Shown in pieces: positions 27,001 through 35,700 of a DNA stretch of 64,000 nt; position 1 is the stretch's first letter; the number at the start of each line of letters is the position of its first letter. The position numbers and the translations under genes are program-made. The stretch spans positions 86,784,451 through 86,848,450 of the forward strand of contig CM051027.1 of assembly GCA_027627225.1 (NCBI GenBank). Reading direction: 5' to 3'. Origin of the DNA: Congeria kusceri (Eukaryota > Mollusca > Bivalvia > Myida > Dreissenidae). The notes under the pieces are model-generated. The model saw only the letters and a program-made list of their open reading frames with translations, did no database searches and had not been told where the DNA came from.

Positions 27001-28202
27001 AACGTTTAATGCTTGGGAATAACTATAGCGAATGCATGTACATTAACTAAAGTGTGGATACATGTATATTACGCCGATTGGTCGATTGTTTATGTCATTG
27101 GAAGTGTATATAACTATGCGTTTTAATTGGTCAATACAGATTTTTCTGAGCGACAAAACTCCGCCTAATGCACGGAGCTACACAGTAACTTGACCGCTGA
27201 TGGGCAGCGTCAATTTAAAGATTGACTCTGCCTCCAAACAATAATCGCTGAGCGTTTTATCAACTTTGACATAGCTGTTCGACTGATTGGGATAATCAGC
27301 CAGAGTTACACTGTACGACGCAAGTCCGAATATTTCCCCGGGTCAAAGCTGATGCATGAAGTAATTACCTCGCAAGTTAAACAAACGTATTTTAAAATTC
27401 CCAGGAGTCAAAACCTGGGAGCTCAGGTGAAAGGAAAACCCTGACAGGCCTACTTTATGTTTGATGTCTAAAGTTATTCTAACTTCATTTAATAGTGTGT
27501 TTAACAAATAAGTGGCAAACAAATTATTTGTCAAAAATGGACAAATACGGCAATGTTAGATTTGACATCCCTATTGACGGTATTTAATATAAATCACGGA
27601 AGTCATTTATTAGTTTTATTACCATGAACAACATTATATTTATATAGGTATTTACTAATATATTAAGTAATATAATTATAATTATATATTATGTCTTGTG
27701 TGTATGTTTACTTTTTTATCAAGGCTTGCAGTGATTAGGTTGGTTTTTTCATACATGTTTATATAATAATTTTGTTTTGTCTTTCTAATTTATAATCATC
27801 TTTATATATACATGTTTATACATGTTTGTAACCCTTAAAAATGTTGAGTTTAGCTCTTTGTACAAAAGACTAGTTAATAACTTATGCCAACTTACTAAGA
27901 ACACATCATAGGTTAAATGTCAATAAATTCATTTTCTCTGAACTCATAACTTATATATGCAAATATAAACGTATAAGTCCAATGCTATGTGGCTCAAACC
28001 AACTGCATTTTCAGTATGCGTTAAACAATGCATTCCACCCCATCTTCAACAAAGCTCAGTGATGAGTCAAACCACATAAACAAAGTCATATAGAATTACA
28101 TTTTTGTGAAAACATTAAATAAAACTAAAAACAAAGATGATCACCTGACGCTCCACAATCGGCGCACTGATCGCCGACTGTCCTTACTTTCGCTCTCGAC
28201 AT
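9087..28202 (-). CDS. GIT: ARF GTPase-activating protein GIT (GIT1/GIT2 orthologue), first 369 residues, 10 exons
   Basis: GIT proteins switch off ARF GTPases and scaffold PIX/PAK and paxillin at focal adhesions and endosomes. Exons in transcript order: 28202-28145, 20631-20498, 19352-19243, 18546-18447, 12582-12496, 11815-11685, 10708-10614, 10236-10139, 9831-9661, 9210-9087. All have AG/GT borders and phases that join without a stop. The start MSRAKVRTVGDQCADC matches the family N-terminus. The ArfGAP zinc finger is CADC, 16 residues, CDEC, followed by the arginine-finger segment SVHRSLGRHIS. Ankyrin repeats (QLHSSVRTNNLE, GNCPLHVAAGSGQ, GKTPIDYAK) span about residues 135-235. The Spa2-homology repeats follow (LFEELAMDVYDEVDRREND; KLARFNAREFATLIIDIL). 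The segment after the zinc finger, VKSSKKGQWCPTQLAMV, differs from the vertebrate one. The coiled coil and paxillin-binding C-terminus should lie left of 9087; I could not find them and they may be outside the window. Large introns are filled with mobile elements. Family assignment is firm; the choice between GIT1 and GIT2 is not meaningful here. Confidence 0.96.
11394..11654. mobile_element. MITE, GTCGTGGGAAAAC family, copy 2
   Basis: Near full-length copy in a GIT intron, just downstream of the exon at 11685 in transcript order. It has paired ends (GTCGTGGGAAAACCGGACTT; TTTTCTCATGACGCG) and two GCCTGTGCAGTCCGCACAGGC-type hairpins. Confidence 0.9.
12138..12208. mobile_element. 71-bp deletion derivative of the same MITE
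   Basis: Only the two ends remain, joined head to head: GGCGCGTCGTGAGAAAACC at left and GGTTTTCCCACGACGCGCC at right. The ends alone may be enough for mobilisation; otherwise it arose by internal deletion. Confidence 0.9.
13440..14133. mobile_element. TA-flanked TIR element, 694 bp
   Basis: CCGTAAATGTCCTTTTTGAC at left, and its inverted match CCGTAAATGTCCTTATTGAC at right, both flanked by TA. This is a Tc1/mariner-type or pogo-type MITE. No transposase is readable. Confidence 0.85.
15631..15829. mobile_element. 199-bp MITE with CAGTGTTTTTTT ends
   Basis: CAGTGTTTTTTT at left and AAAAAAAACACTG at right are inverted. It lies inside a core B repeat unit, directly beside the next element. Confidence 0.65.
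15833..16478. mobile_element. Pogo-like MITE, 646 bp, TA target duplication
   Basis: CAGTAGATTCCACTTAATTG at left pairs with CAGGAGATTCCGCTTAATTG read inward from the right, with TA on both flanks. The host repeat resumes at TAAGGAAAACTGCC. Confidence 0.88.
17539..18385. mobile_element. CAGGGGTTTAC-ended element, 847 bp
   Basis: CAGGGGTTTACTTAAG and its inverted match CAGGGGTTTACCTAAG bound the element. Both subterminal regions repeat CTTGCCC/GGGCAAGT. The ends look hAT-like; I could not find a clean 8-bp duplication. Confidence 0.75.
18768..19195. repeat. 36-bp minisatellite in a GIT intron, about 12 diverged copies
   Basis: Consensus TTATTTCACACTAATAGAAT plus GGAGATAAAACATTAC. It stops about 50 bp from the 3' splice border of the GIT exon at 19243-19352. 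Confidence 0.85.
19603..19790. mobile_element. MITE, GTCGTGGGAAAAC family, copy with internal deletions
   Basis: Has the family ends (GGCGTGTCGTGGGAAAACC; CTTTCCCACAACATGCC) and the centre AGTCTCTTCTAAACATAAAT, but parts of both hairpin arms are lost. Confidence 0.85.
20961..21088. repeat. Poly-G tract followed by a 57-bp tandem duplication
   Basis: About 21 G residues from 20961, then TTACTAAGTACCTTGAGGTA copies starting at 20985 and 21042. The copies are almost identical, so the duplication is recent or an assembly artefact next to a homopolymer. Confidence 0.85.
21869..22031. mobile_element. MITE, GTCGTGGGAAAAC family, shortened copy
   Basis: GAGGCTTGTTGTGGGAAAAC, the conserved centre, and GCCTGTG near the right end; the terminal arms are truncated. 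Confidence 0.8.
22259..22714. mobile_element. TTAA-flanked (piggyBac-type) MITE, 456 bp, carrying a tRNA-like gene
   Basis: A perfect 16-bp inverted repeat AGGGACTTGTTCACAG bounds the element, with TTAA on both sides (22255-22258, 22715-22718). TTAA duplication is the hallmark of piggyBac-type transposition. The inside holds the tRNA-like sequence at 22387-22457 and no long reading frame. Confidence 0.85.
22387..22457 (-). tRNA. tRNA-like gene or tRNA pseudogene, 71 nt
   Basis: The acceptor stem GCCTGCG pairs 6 of 7 with GGCAGGC. The D-arm with A-box is TGGTGTAGTGG; the B-box is GGTTCGAACCC. The anticodon stem TTAGC/TCTAG is weak and the loop TTTTGCT would give TTG (Gln) with an unusual pyrimidine at position 37. 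The T-stem has one mismatch. Promoter boxes are intact but the fold is imperfect, so a pseudogene or repeat-borne copy is likely. Confidence 0.55.
24080..25588 (+). mobile_element. Helentron/pearl-like element with two 3' ends
   Basis: ACAAGAGGGCCATGATGGCC begins at 24080. A full 3' end (TTTGTGCTCAGGTGAGCTAA) occurs at 25339 and another (GAGCATTTCGTGCTCAGGTG, AGCTAA) at 25588. Core A units occupy about 24400-25020; 25030-25300 is different. Either one element lies inside another, or replication passed the first terminator. Confidence 0.75.
26057..27443. mobile_element. CAGGG-ended element, about 1.39 kb
   Basis: CAGGGCTTTCCTT at left and the inverted CAGGGTTTTCCTTT at right. Several AAGAGTC copies follow the left end. 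An AT-rich ATT microsatellite fills 26217-26430. hAT-like by end sequence only. Confidence 0.55.
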
Positions 28203-28772
28203 AGGAACATGTAATCAAACAGAACTCTAGAAATTATCTGCTATTTAATTAATTGACAGTTCCTTTTGCATCCTCCATGAACCACTTAATTGATGCGTGT
28301 ATGCGAATTCTTGCCCGATTTAAATGTTGTTGTTTTACTGCACAAATATCCTACGGAAACTACCTAAAATACAGTAAAAGCAAAACTATAATCAAATTTC
28401 GTTTTAAACATTTACATTTTATTGCAAAACATCGATTTAACACAAGAAGTGCATAAACTAAAGTTCGGTAAGGTTACACTACACTATGTATTTAGAGGCG
28501 TAGCGAGGCGTTTATTTTCGTTGCTATAAACGACGTGTGTGCTTGTCACAAAATATGGTTATTTCCTACTAAAAATTGCACTATTTGAAATATTCCGTTT
28601 TAGAACATAAATTTGGTATTATTGACCGTGTAGAAAAAAACGCACCAGTAAGGCTGGTATTATGGGACCGCGTCTGCGCATTGCCTTCTGCGTGTTCCAC
28701 CTACGATTCCGTTAAGGCAGACATTGTTCCATGCATCCGTCACCTGTGACACGTCTTTAAATAATATTGCCT

Positions 28773-28819
28773 AATTATTACCTATTAAATATACAATATG
28801 CATTTAATAAGTAATAATT
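28773..28819. repeat. 47-bp AT-rich palindrome
   Basis: AATTATTACCTATTAAAT pairs with ATTTAATAAGTAATAATT across an 11-nt loop, about 570 bp upstream of the GIT ATG. Confidence 0.75.
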
Positions 28820-28830
28820 ACACAATATTA

Positions 28831-28904
28831 TGCAGATTTATATTTTACGGTATTCTGAAATTATAATTATATAATTTCTGAATACTGTAAAATACAAATC
28901 TGCA
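28831..28904. repeat. 74-bp palindrome
   Basis: TGCAGATTTATATTTTACGG on the left pairs with the inverted TGCAGATTTGTATTTTACAG on the right, closing on an AT-rich centre. It is a very short MITE or a foldback sequence. Confidence 0.8.
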
Positions 28905-30190
28905 AAATCTAAAACATTGGAAAGGTGCGTTCGTGGTAAACAATTAATCAAAAGTCCTGTTACAAAGAGTAGCAAAGAGTGCCAAATGTGAATACATAAC
29001 AGCGATAAGCTTTAATGACAGCGGATATATTTTCACTATTTTCCTCAGCATATAATATTGTATTAATAATTGTGTCAATCGTATCCAGATTTGTATTTTT
29101 GTTCAAATCAAATGATATTTGTTAAAATATTTTGCCATTTCATTGATTGTTCACAGCTGACGCACACAAGCGTAAGAAAAAAGGGGCACTGGTCGTTTCT
29201 GACGCTTGCGATTTTGACATATGAACGCAGACGGAGACATGGAACAGGTCAATATGAGTATCGTTTGGTGCGTTTTTTATTTGAGACGTATATAAGCTAC
29301 GGAGACACAAAACGCAGTCCGAGTGATTTGACGCGTCCGATAAATACCAGATTTACATGTTTGTGCGTCAGTCGATCAACGGAATAAACATCATAGATTG
29401 GCGTTATAGACAACATTAAAAACAACACGCACAAATTATTGTCACTATTGTTAGGAATTATGGAAGGTCTACAGTGGATCTGAAGAAGCCGAGAACAGCG
29501 TGCAGACACGACACCGAGTTCAGTGGTAGCTGTTGCGTAGGTGATGAGTGTGGTCAGCGCAAGAACACGGCTTAACAGATGCACCGCGGATTCTGTTGGA
29601 TTTCAAATTGTTGCTTTTTCCTAAACCTGGGATCTAAAATGTAGACAAGTGCAATATACTGATGCATACTAATACACCAACAATGTAAAACACTGTTAAT
29701 AAGAATATTACAAAGAAGTGACTTCGTAATTATGGACTGTTTATTACTTAAATAATGCATTATTTACATTTTTTTACCGATGTCAAACTGTCAGAATGAT
29801 CTTGATGAATATAAATTATGAACAAATAGCATTTTGGACTTTTGAAAAACGTTGTCCCATTACCTTTAAGAACACAATAGTGTGCGCTCATGACTTAGCA
29901 TGGGACAAACGACGATATAAGAATGAAACTGAACGTTGGTTAATTCAGTGACCTACCTCAGAGATAAAACATTACTGGACACCATGCAGTACGTCTGGAA
30001 TTTGAGACATGTCACTTCCTTATATGCGATCGTTTTGTTTGCTAATTTGCAAATGTTATGTCTTTGTAAGTTGGTAAAATTTGGATCTATTTTTCATTCT
30101 GGAGACACAGTGTTTCGTAAAAAATAAATAAGCATATCTTTGTTGTTACTATATAGGGGGCAGAATGACATGTCTCCAAAATCCCAATAG

Positions 30191-32091
30191 TTATCCTCGC
30201 AACTGTCGAATGCGCCAGCTGGCCTGGTTATCTCTGAAAGATACACACAAATCGAAATAAATGTTTTTGCTAAAAAGTAGAGATGTTGTTGTTTATATCA
30301 AAATTTATATATATAAAAGTCTTACATTATTTGCAAATAACTTTGGAGTCAATACTTAGTATAACACGAAAGTTATGAAATCTGTGCTTACTGCTTCGGG
30401 CTGGCAGGAGGATGTGGAACAAGGAACTTCCTGTCAGTAGAATCAAGCACTGAAACTGGCGAAAATTGTTGCCTTGGCGTATACACAGGTGATGGTAAAT
30501 GATAGGAAGTGGGGTCGCATCTTGTCGTTGGTAGAAGGAAAGTGACGGGCATACTGCCAGAGCTGTAGTCGGTACTAGAAGCCGAAGACCCAACTGAAAT
30601 TAAAGAATTAGTTTAATATGTTAACATAATATCGTTATAATTTCATGATCAATTTAAGCATTACTAATATTTGTATTGAGTTTATTAAAGAATTAATAAA
30701 TTTACAGTTTGGACATCATTAATATTTATCATAGGATAATTATCTTGACAAACATGTGGAATTATTTTTCCATTGAATGAGTCAAGACATTTAAATACAA
30801 CTTTAGACGGCCACATCTTAAACACGAAATATGTTATAAAGAATTCCCGGTATACTAGTATTAAATTGCGTAATTTTATCACACGTTTATTTTGATGATG
30901 GTAACAAAACATTAAATCGATATATCATCGCAAAACAAATTCGAGATCATTGAGATCGAATAGACTCGGTTCATATTGGAGAATTAGAACTTTATATATA
31001 ATCGTGACAGTGATACGTGATGAGGCCGGGCGATAGGACGGGGTGGACCCGGGTCGACATCCCGTGATCGCAGTCAGGTCTAGGCGAGGTACTATCACTT
31101 CTGGCGTCTCGCAATCATCAGCATGTTCGTATGGTGTTGAATGAACTGAGTATGAATTAACTTCTTCGTCACTTTCCAGTTCGGACGTCAATTGCTGTAT
31201 GAGTGGTAATTTGAGTGGAGGAAGTTTCGTGCTTAGAGGTGTCAGCTGCTGAAGTGGTTGAAGACGTGGTAGACGTGTTGTCAAGGCTGTAAGTGAAGCA
31301 GAACCAATTATACGACGTGGTAGACGTGTTGTCAAGGCTGTAAGTGAAGCAGAACCAATTATAACGATTTCAGTGTTTATGAGGTCCATTTGAGTCAAAG
31401 CTGCATAATGTGAGTGTTTGCCCATGCCTAATAAGGCGAGAGTTTTTATATATTTCTTGGTTCTCGGATCCGCCGACCCGAGTTTTTCCAAAAAGCCAAA
31501 AAAAGAGAATGTAACCGATATCGTAAAAATGACCTTGTGAAAGGGTTTCAATCTTTTATTTTAAACGGAAAGCGAAAAAAACAATGTCATGGTGATCATG
31601 TAGTGATTAAGTTAATGTTGTGTAATAAGATTTTTGTAAGAAATTAGGTATTAAGATTTTAATATCACTGCCCATTTCCATTTGTGAAATTCTAGTCATT
31701 AATTTAATGAATTTTTTTTTTTTTTTTTTTTTTTTTTTCATTTTTTTTCCCTCCTCCAACCGGACACCTTTCCAAAAACCAAGAAATAAAAAATCTCTGG
31801 CCTAAGATATGCTGACAAACAGAAAAATGCTACGAATTTTGAACTTAATTTGCGATTTGCATGTATGTTATTTTCCGGAAATTGTAGTATAGTAGATCTA
31901 TGGGAAAATCTGAACCACGGCGTAGACAGAAACTTATCTAAACCAACACTGCATGAATACTGGTAGATCTTACCGGCGGGTGGTGTAGGTACCCTGGACA
32001 ACGGCAGCAGACGGAGTCGAGACACGTTTTCTGTGTAACCCGCGGAAGGTTTTGCACGAGATGCAATTGCAGGTAGTGGTTTCCGGTTCAT
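30191..32091 (-). CDS. Unrecognised four-exon gene, predicted 210-residue disordered Pro/Ser-rich protein
   Basis: I do not recognise this protein. Exons in transcript order: 32091-31974, 31286-31017, 30593-30392, 30233-30191, total 633 nt ending in TAA. Every junction is GT-AG and all phases agree, which is the main support. The ATG lies 10 nt after a splice acceptor (32102-32103), so an untranslated upstream exon is expected. The protein is rich in Pro, Ser, Thr and Leu (SRLRLLPLSRVPTPPA, LPPLKLPLIQQL), with an acidic patch (SELESDEEVNSYSVHSTPYE), a Ser-rich stretch, and a basic end (SWRIRQLRG). I see no signal peptide, membrane segment or catalytic motif, so an intrinsically disordered adaptor is the likeliest guess. 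Exon 2 could instead start 51 nt upstream at 31337, because the acceptor is tandemly duplicated; that adds 17 residues in frame. The gene lies divergent to ANKRD13. Transcript data would decide the model. Confidence 0.6.
31286..31337 (-). repeat. 51-bp tandem duplication spanning a 3' splice site
   Basis: GAAGCAGAACCAATTAT and GACGTGGTAGACGTGTTGTC recur with period 51 (copies near 31263 and 31314, plus strand). Each carries the acceptor TTCACTTACAG, so exon 2 of the 210-aa gene can begin at 31286 or 31337 in the same frame. Confidence 0.8.
31713..31738. repeat. Poly-T tract
   Basis: About 26 T residues, followed after CA by eight more. It lies in intron 1 of the 210-aa gene, on the minus strand a poly-A; no SINE body was recognised beside it. 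Confidence 0.9.
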
Positions 32092-32408
32092 TGTCGATCT
32101 GTAATAAATCATTGGGTAATTTAATATACCCGTTAAAATGTTATGTTAAAACTTATTAAATTCATTTGATATGAATAGTTCTTCTAACTTTTCTGCAAAT
32201 ATTGTCGCGTGATATCATTTATACAGCTACAATACATACTTATAAGTATTTTTTACATTTCTTTGTATATTATATAAGCCCCACATATTCGTTAATAATA
32301 CCGATATTTATTTTTGTAAAAGCTTTTTATTACCCGAAAATAAGAAACAAATCAGCTCTTCAATAGTCGTCACGTTGTGATCATCTGTTGTCACGTTGTA
32401 ATTTATTG

Positions 32409-32416
32409 TGACGTCA
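32409..32416. promoter_or_regulatory. Perfect CRE (TGACGTCA) in the shared upstream region of ANKRD13 and the 210-aa gene
   Basis: The full palindromic CREB/ATF site TGACGTCA lies 290 bp upstream of the ANKRD13 ATG and about 320 bp upstream of the ATG of the divergent gene. GTCACGTTGT is repeated just upstream. Its position suggests a shared promoter element; function is inferred. Confidence 0.5.
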
Positions 32417-32705
32417 GAGGCAAATCGGCTCCACTTCCCGCTTGACAATATTCGGAAAATATAATATTCGAATTAATTAAACAATTAAACGGCATTCAAC
32501 ATGAACATATTTTTCCTAAAAAGTAAATATTTTAAAATTAATACAACACCAGCTTACGTGGAAAAAAATAGAATTGGTTATTATTGGTTTATTTACATTT
32601 TACGACATGAATTTGATATTGCCGCAAAACAGATAGGAAGCAAAAATAGATTTTTGACAGAACTTTTATTTTTAGATTTTTTTTCTTCAAATTCACCATA
32701 ACAGT

Positions 32706-35700
32706 ATGTCGCTATCAAAAATCAAAGAAGTATTTCCATTACATCTGAGTGTATGGAACAACAGTTATAACGATCTAGACAGAGAATTACAAAGTAGAAC
32801 GGTAAGTGGAAATAGGTTTATTGTCTATTGAAAAGTGCTTTGAAAATTATTGTGATAAAGAAATGAAGCTGGTAGCAAAGTCTCTGTGTATTTACTTTCA
32901 TAAATGCTATTGCCATATTGCACAGACAACAGTATTTAATGTTTGTCATAATGAATACATGTATCTGTCATTCTTATTATTGTTGATATACTATAGATGT
33001 TATCATCCTCCAAGTTGTATTCACCCTTCTTGATTTCTTCCAAGTCTGACTCAGTGGCATTAATAATTAGATTAGTTAATCCCATCTTCATGGCGACATT
33101 GACCAAATAACACCCTGTGATATAAACTAAGCAGTAATTCCACACTGTGAACTATAGCAAGCGTTTTGTGGATTTTCTTGACGTAATACTGTGGAATGAC
33201 TTGAATTCGCGGGGTACATATTTCGCTCACTAGCGATCAGAGACAAATTCGCGCTGTTTTAAATTCGCGCTGTTTTAAATTCCCTGATTTTAAAAATGAA
33301 ACATTAAAAAACAACAGTTGTGTTTTACAAAACGTGTCGATTATTCAATGAAATGCCAAACTTGACAGAATACCGGTGAAGGGTCATATTGGTACACCTT
33401 GTTTGTTACCGGAATAGGCTCTTGATAACAATGGTCTACCTATGAAGAATAGGGACTGCAAATGTAGGTGAGACAATAGATATTTTATATCATGTCATGT
33501 CAAACTGACACCTTGTTGTTTATTAAATGCCAACTGAAATATTGGCTTCACAACGGGGGCGCTTATTCTTTACTCAAAATGTCAGCTTGTGAAAGCAAAA
33601 TGTCAGCTTTTTTATACCATTTTTTTTTTTAATTGTCAAAGACTTGAAATTTAGTTTCAGATCGTACTGTATTATAATTATATATCTATACACAAAAGTT
33701 TTTACTCATTATACATGTATTACGAGTGTTCAAAATGGCGCCTATGCATATCTGTGTTATTGAGGTATGAAGCACTTTATTGTACGTAGACGATTACACT
33801 ATAATTTAAAAGAAATATGATGCATTTATTAATTACAATGTAGTAAGAAATATTTAGCTAAACTGTTTATAAAGTAAATGATTAAAACATCGGGACAGTC
33901 ACTTATACCTGCGTATATTTATGAACGATTAACGTTTGAACGAACGTGTAAACTCCCGAGGCGTTGCTAAATTACGAAATTGGTATTCGTGGAGGTCATA
34001 AATTCGCACAAGGGCAGGTGCACAAAAAGCCCGAAAAAATTATACCTCCGCGAAAATTAGTGATTCCGCAGTAATATATTGTATCTTTTTTGATACCTTT
34101 ATTCAACACTAACCTAGTATTATTAATTTGTTTGTAAGGGAATTTTTAATTAAGCATTACAGTATAAAACGCCCAGCAAACAACTCAGAACTTGTCCTAA
34201 AAAAGAAAAAAACAACAGGAAATTAGCAGATTTGTATAAATTATAATGATTTTGTTTTATATCTAAAGAACAGAAGTATGTACATTATATATTTGGAACA
34301 CAATTTCTGAACACAGGGATGTGCAACTGGTACTCATACTTGTCTCGTTCTTACACCTTAAATCATGAGTACAAGTACTCGTACTTACTGAAGTACTGCA
34401 GCAAAATCGTCAGCACTTGTGAGTATTTTTATCGAGTATTTTATGAGTACATGTACTTCCACACTTTAAACTTCAGTAAGCATTTAGTCATGCATTATAT
34501 TTTAACTGTGACCAGATTTTTAACTTATATTAATTCTGTAAAAATGCTGTACTGAAAAGTAATCATTAGTACTCATGAGTACTTTATGTACATGTAGTAC
34601 ATAGTAATTATTTGAGTACAGGTGCTAAATTGAGTACTCAGTACTAACTCAAGTACTTTGGAATTATCAAGTACTCAGTACTTACTTAAGTACTGATTTC
34701 CAGTAATCCACCAATCCCTGTCTGGACAATAGACAGCAAACTTAAGGGTTACACATGAAACATTGTTAAAATGAAATTTATTGATATTTCTGTCTGATTT
34801 AAAAAAATATTTTTTAGCTCAACTGAGCACGAAGTGCTCGGTGAGTTATTGGTATAGGGGACCTCTCCTGCATTGTCAGTCGGCCGTCAATGTTTGGGTT
34901 CGTATTCAGCTGGAGACTTTTTATCCAATCTTAACCAAACTTGCACAGTTTGTGTCTGACCATAAAATCACGGATGGGATTATTATTGGGTCAGATCACA
35001 CCAGTAACACTAGAGTTATTGCCCCTTTTTCATGCAAAAAAAGTGCAAAAATGCCGTTTTCCAACATATAGACTTTATTTTTAATCCAATCTTAACCAAA
35101 CTTTCACAGTTTGTGTATGACCGTCAGATCTCAGCAGATGCCAAAAAATGGGCCAGATCGTGTTTCAAACACCAGAGTTATTGCCCTTTGTTTATTAAAA
35201 AATATGCAAAAATGGACATTATTCAGGATAGAGACTTCATTTTTCATCCAATCTTCACCAATCTTGCACAGTTTGTCTGTTACCATAAGATTACGTTTAA
35301 AATCGAATATAAGCAAGATCGGACCAGAACCACCGGAGTTATTGCCCTTTGTTTGTGAAAAAAATATGCAACAATGGACATTATTCAGGATAGAGACTTC
35401 ATTTTTCATCCAATCTTCACCAATCTTGCACAGTTTGTCTATGACCATAAGATTAAAAGTGAAGTCGAATATAAGCAAAATGAGGCCAGAAACACCAGAT
35501 TTATTGCCCTTTGTTTGTCAAAAATATACAAAAATGGACATTATTCAGGATAGAGACTTCATTGTTCATTCAATCTTCACCAACGTGCACAGTTTGTCTA
35601 TGAACGTAAGACTACTGGTGAAGTCGAATATAAGCATGATCAGGCCAGAAACACTGGAATTATTGCCCCTTGTATTTGGAAAATAAACAAGTTATCAATG

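Larger units (their letters stand above)
28203..30190. other. GIT upstream intergenic region
   Basis: No coding exon was recognised between the GIT start and the end of the 210-aa gene. It contains the two AT-rich palindromes listed below and presumably the GIT promoter and 5' UTR. A possible secretory-looking frame near 29300-29580 lacks an ATG and splice support. Confidence 0.6.

Noticed and set aside
29297..29584. Secretory-looking 95-codon frame on the minus strand
   Set aside because: The apparent first codon is GTG rather than ATG, and no splice sites or continuing exon were found.
31287..31551. Upstream part of the 208-codon frame as coding sequence
   Set aside because: The splice acceptors at 31286/31337 give frame-consistent joining to the upstream exon, so this stretch is better read as intron.
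34781..35686. Open frames of 96-191 codons on the plus strand
   Set aside because: Same repeat family in the opposite orientation; the translations repeat the unit and match no protein family.
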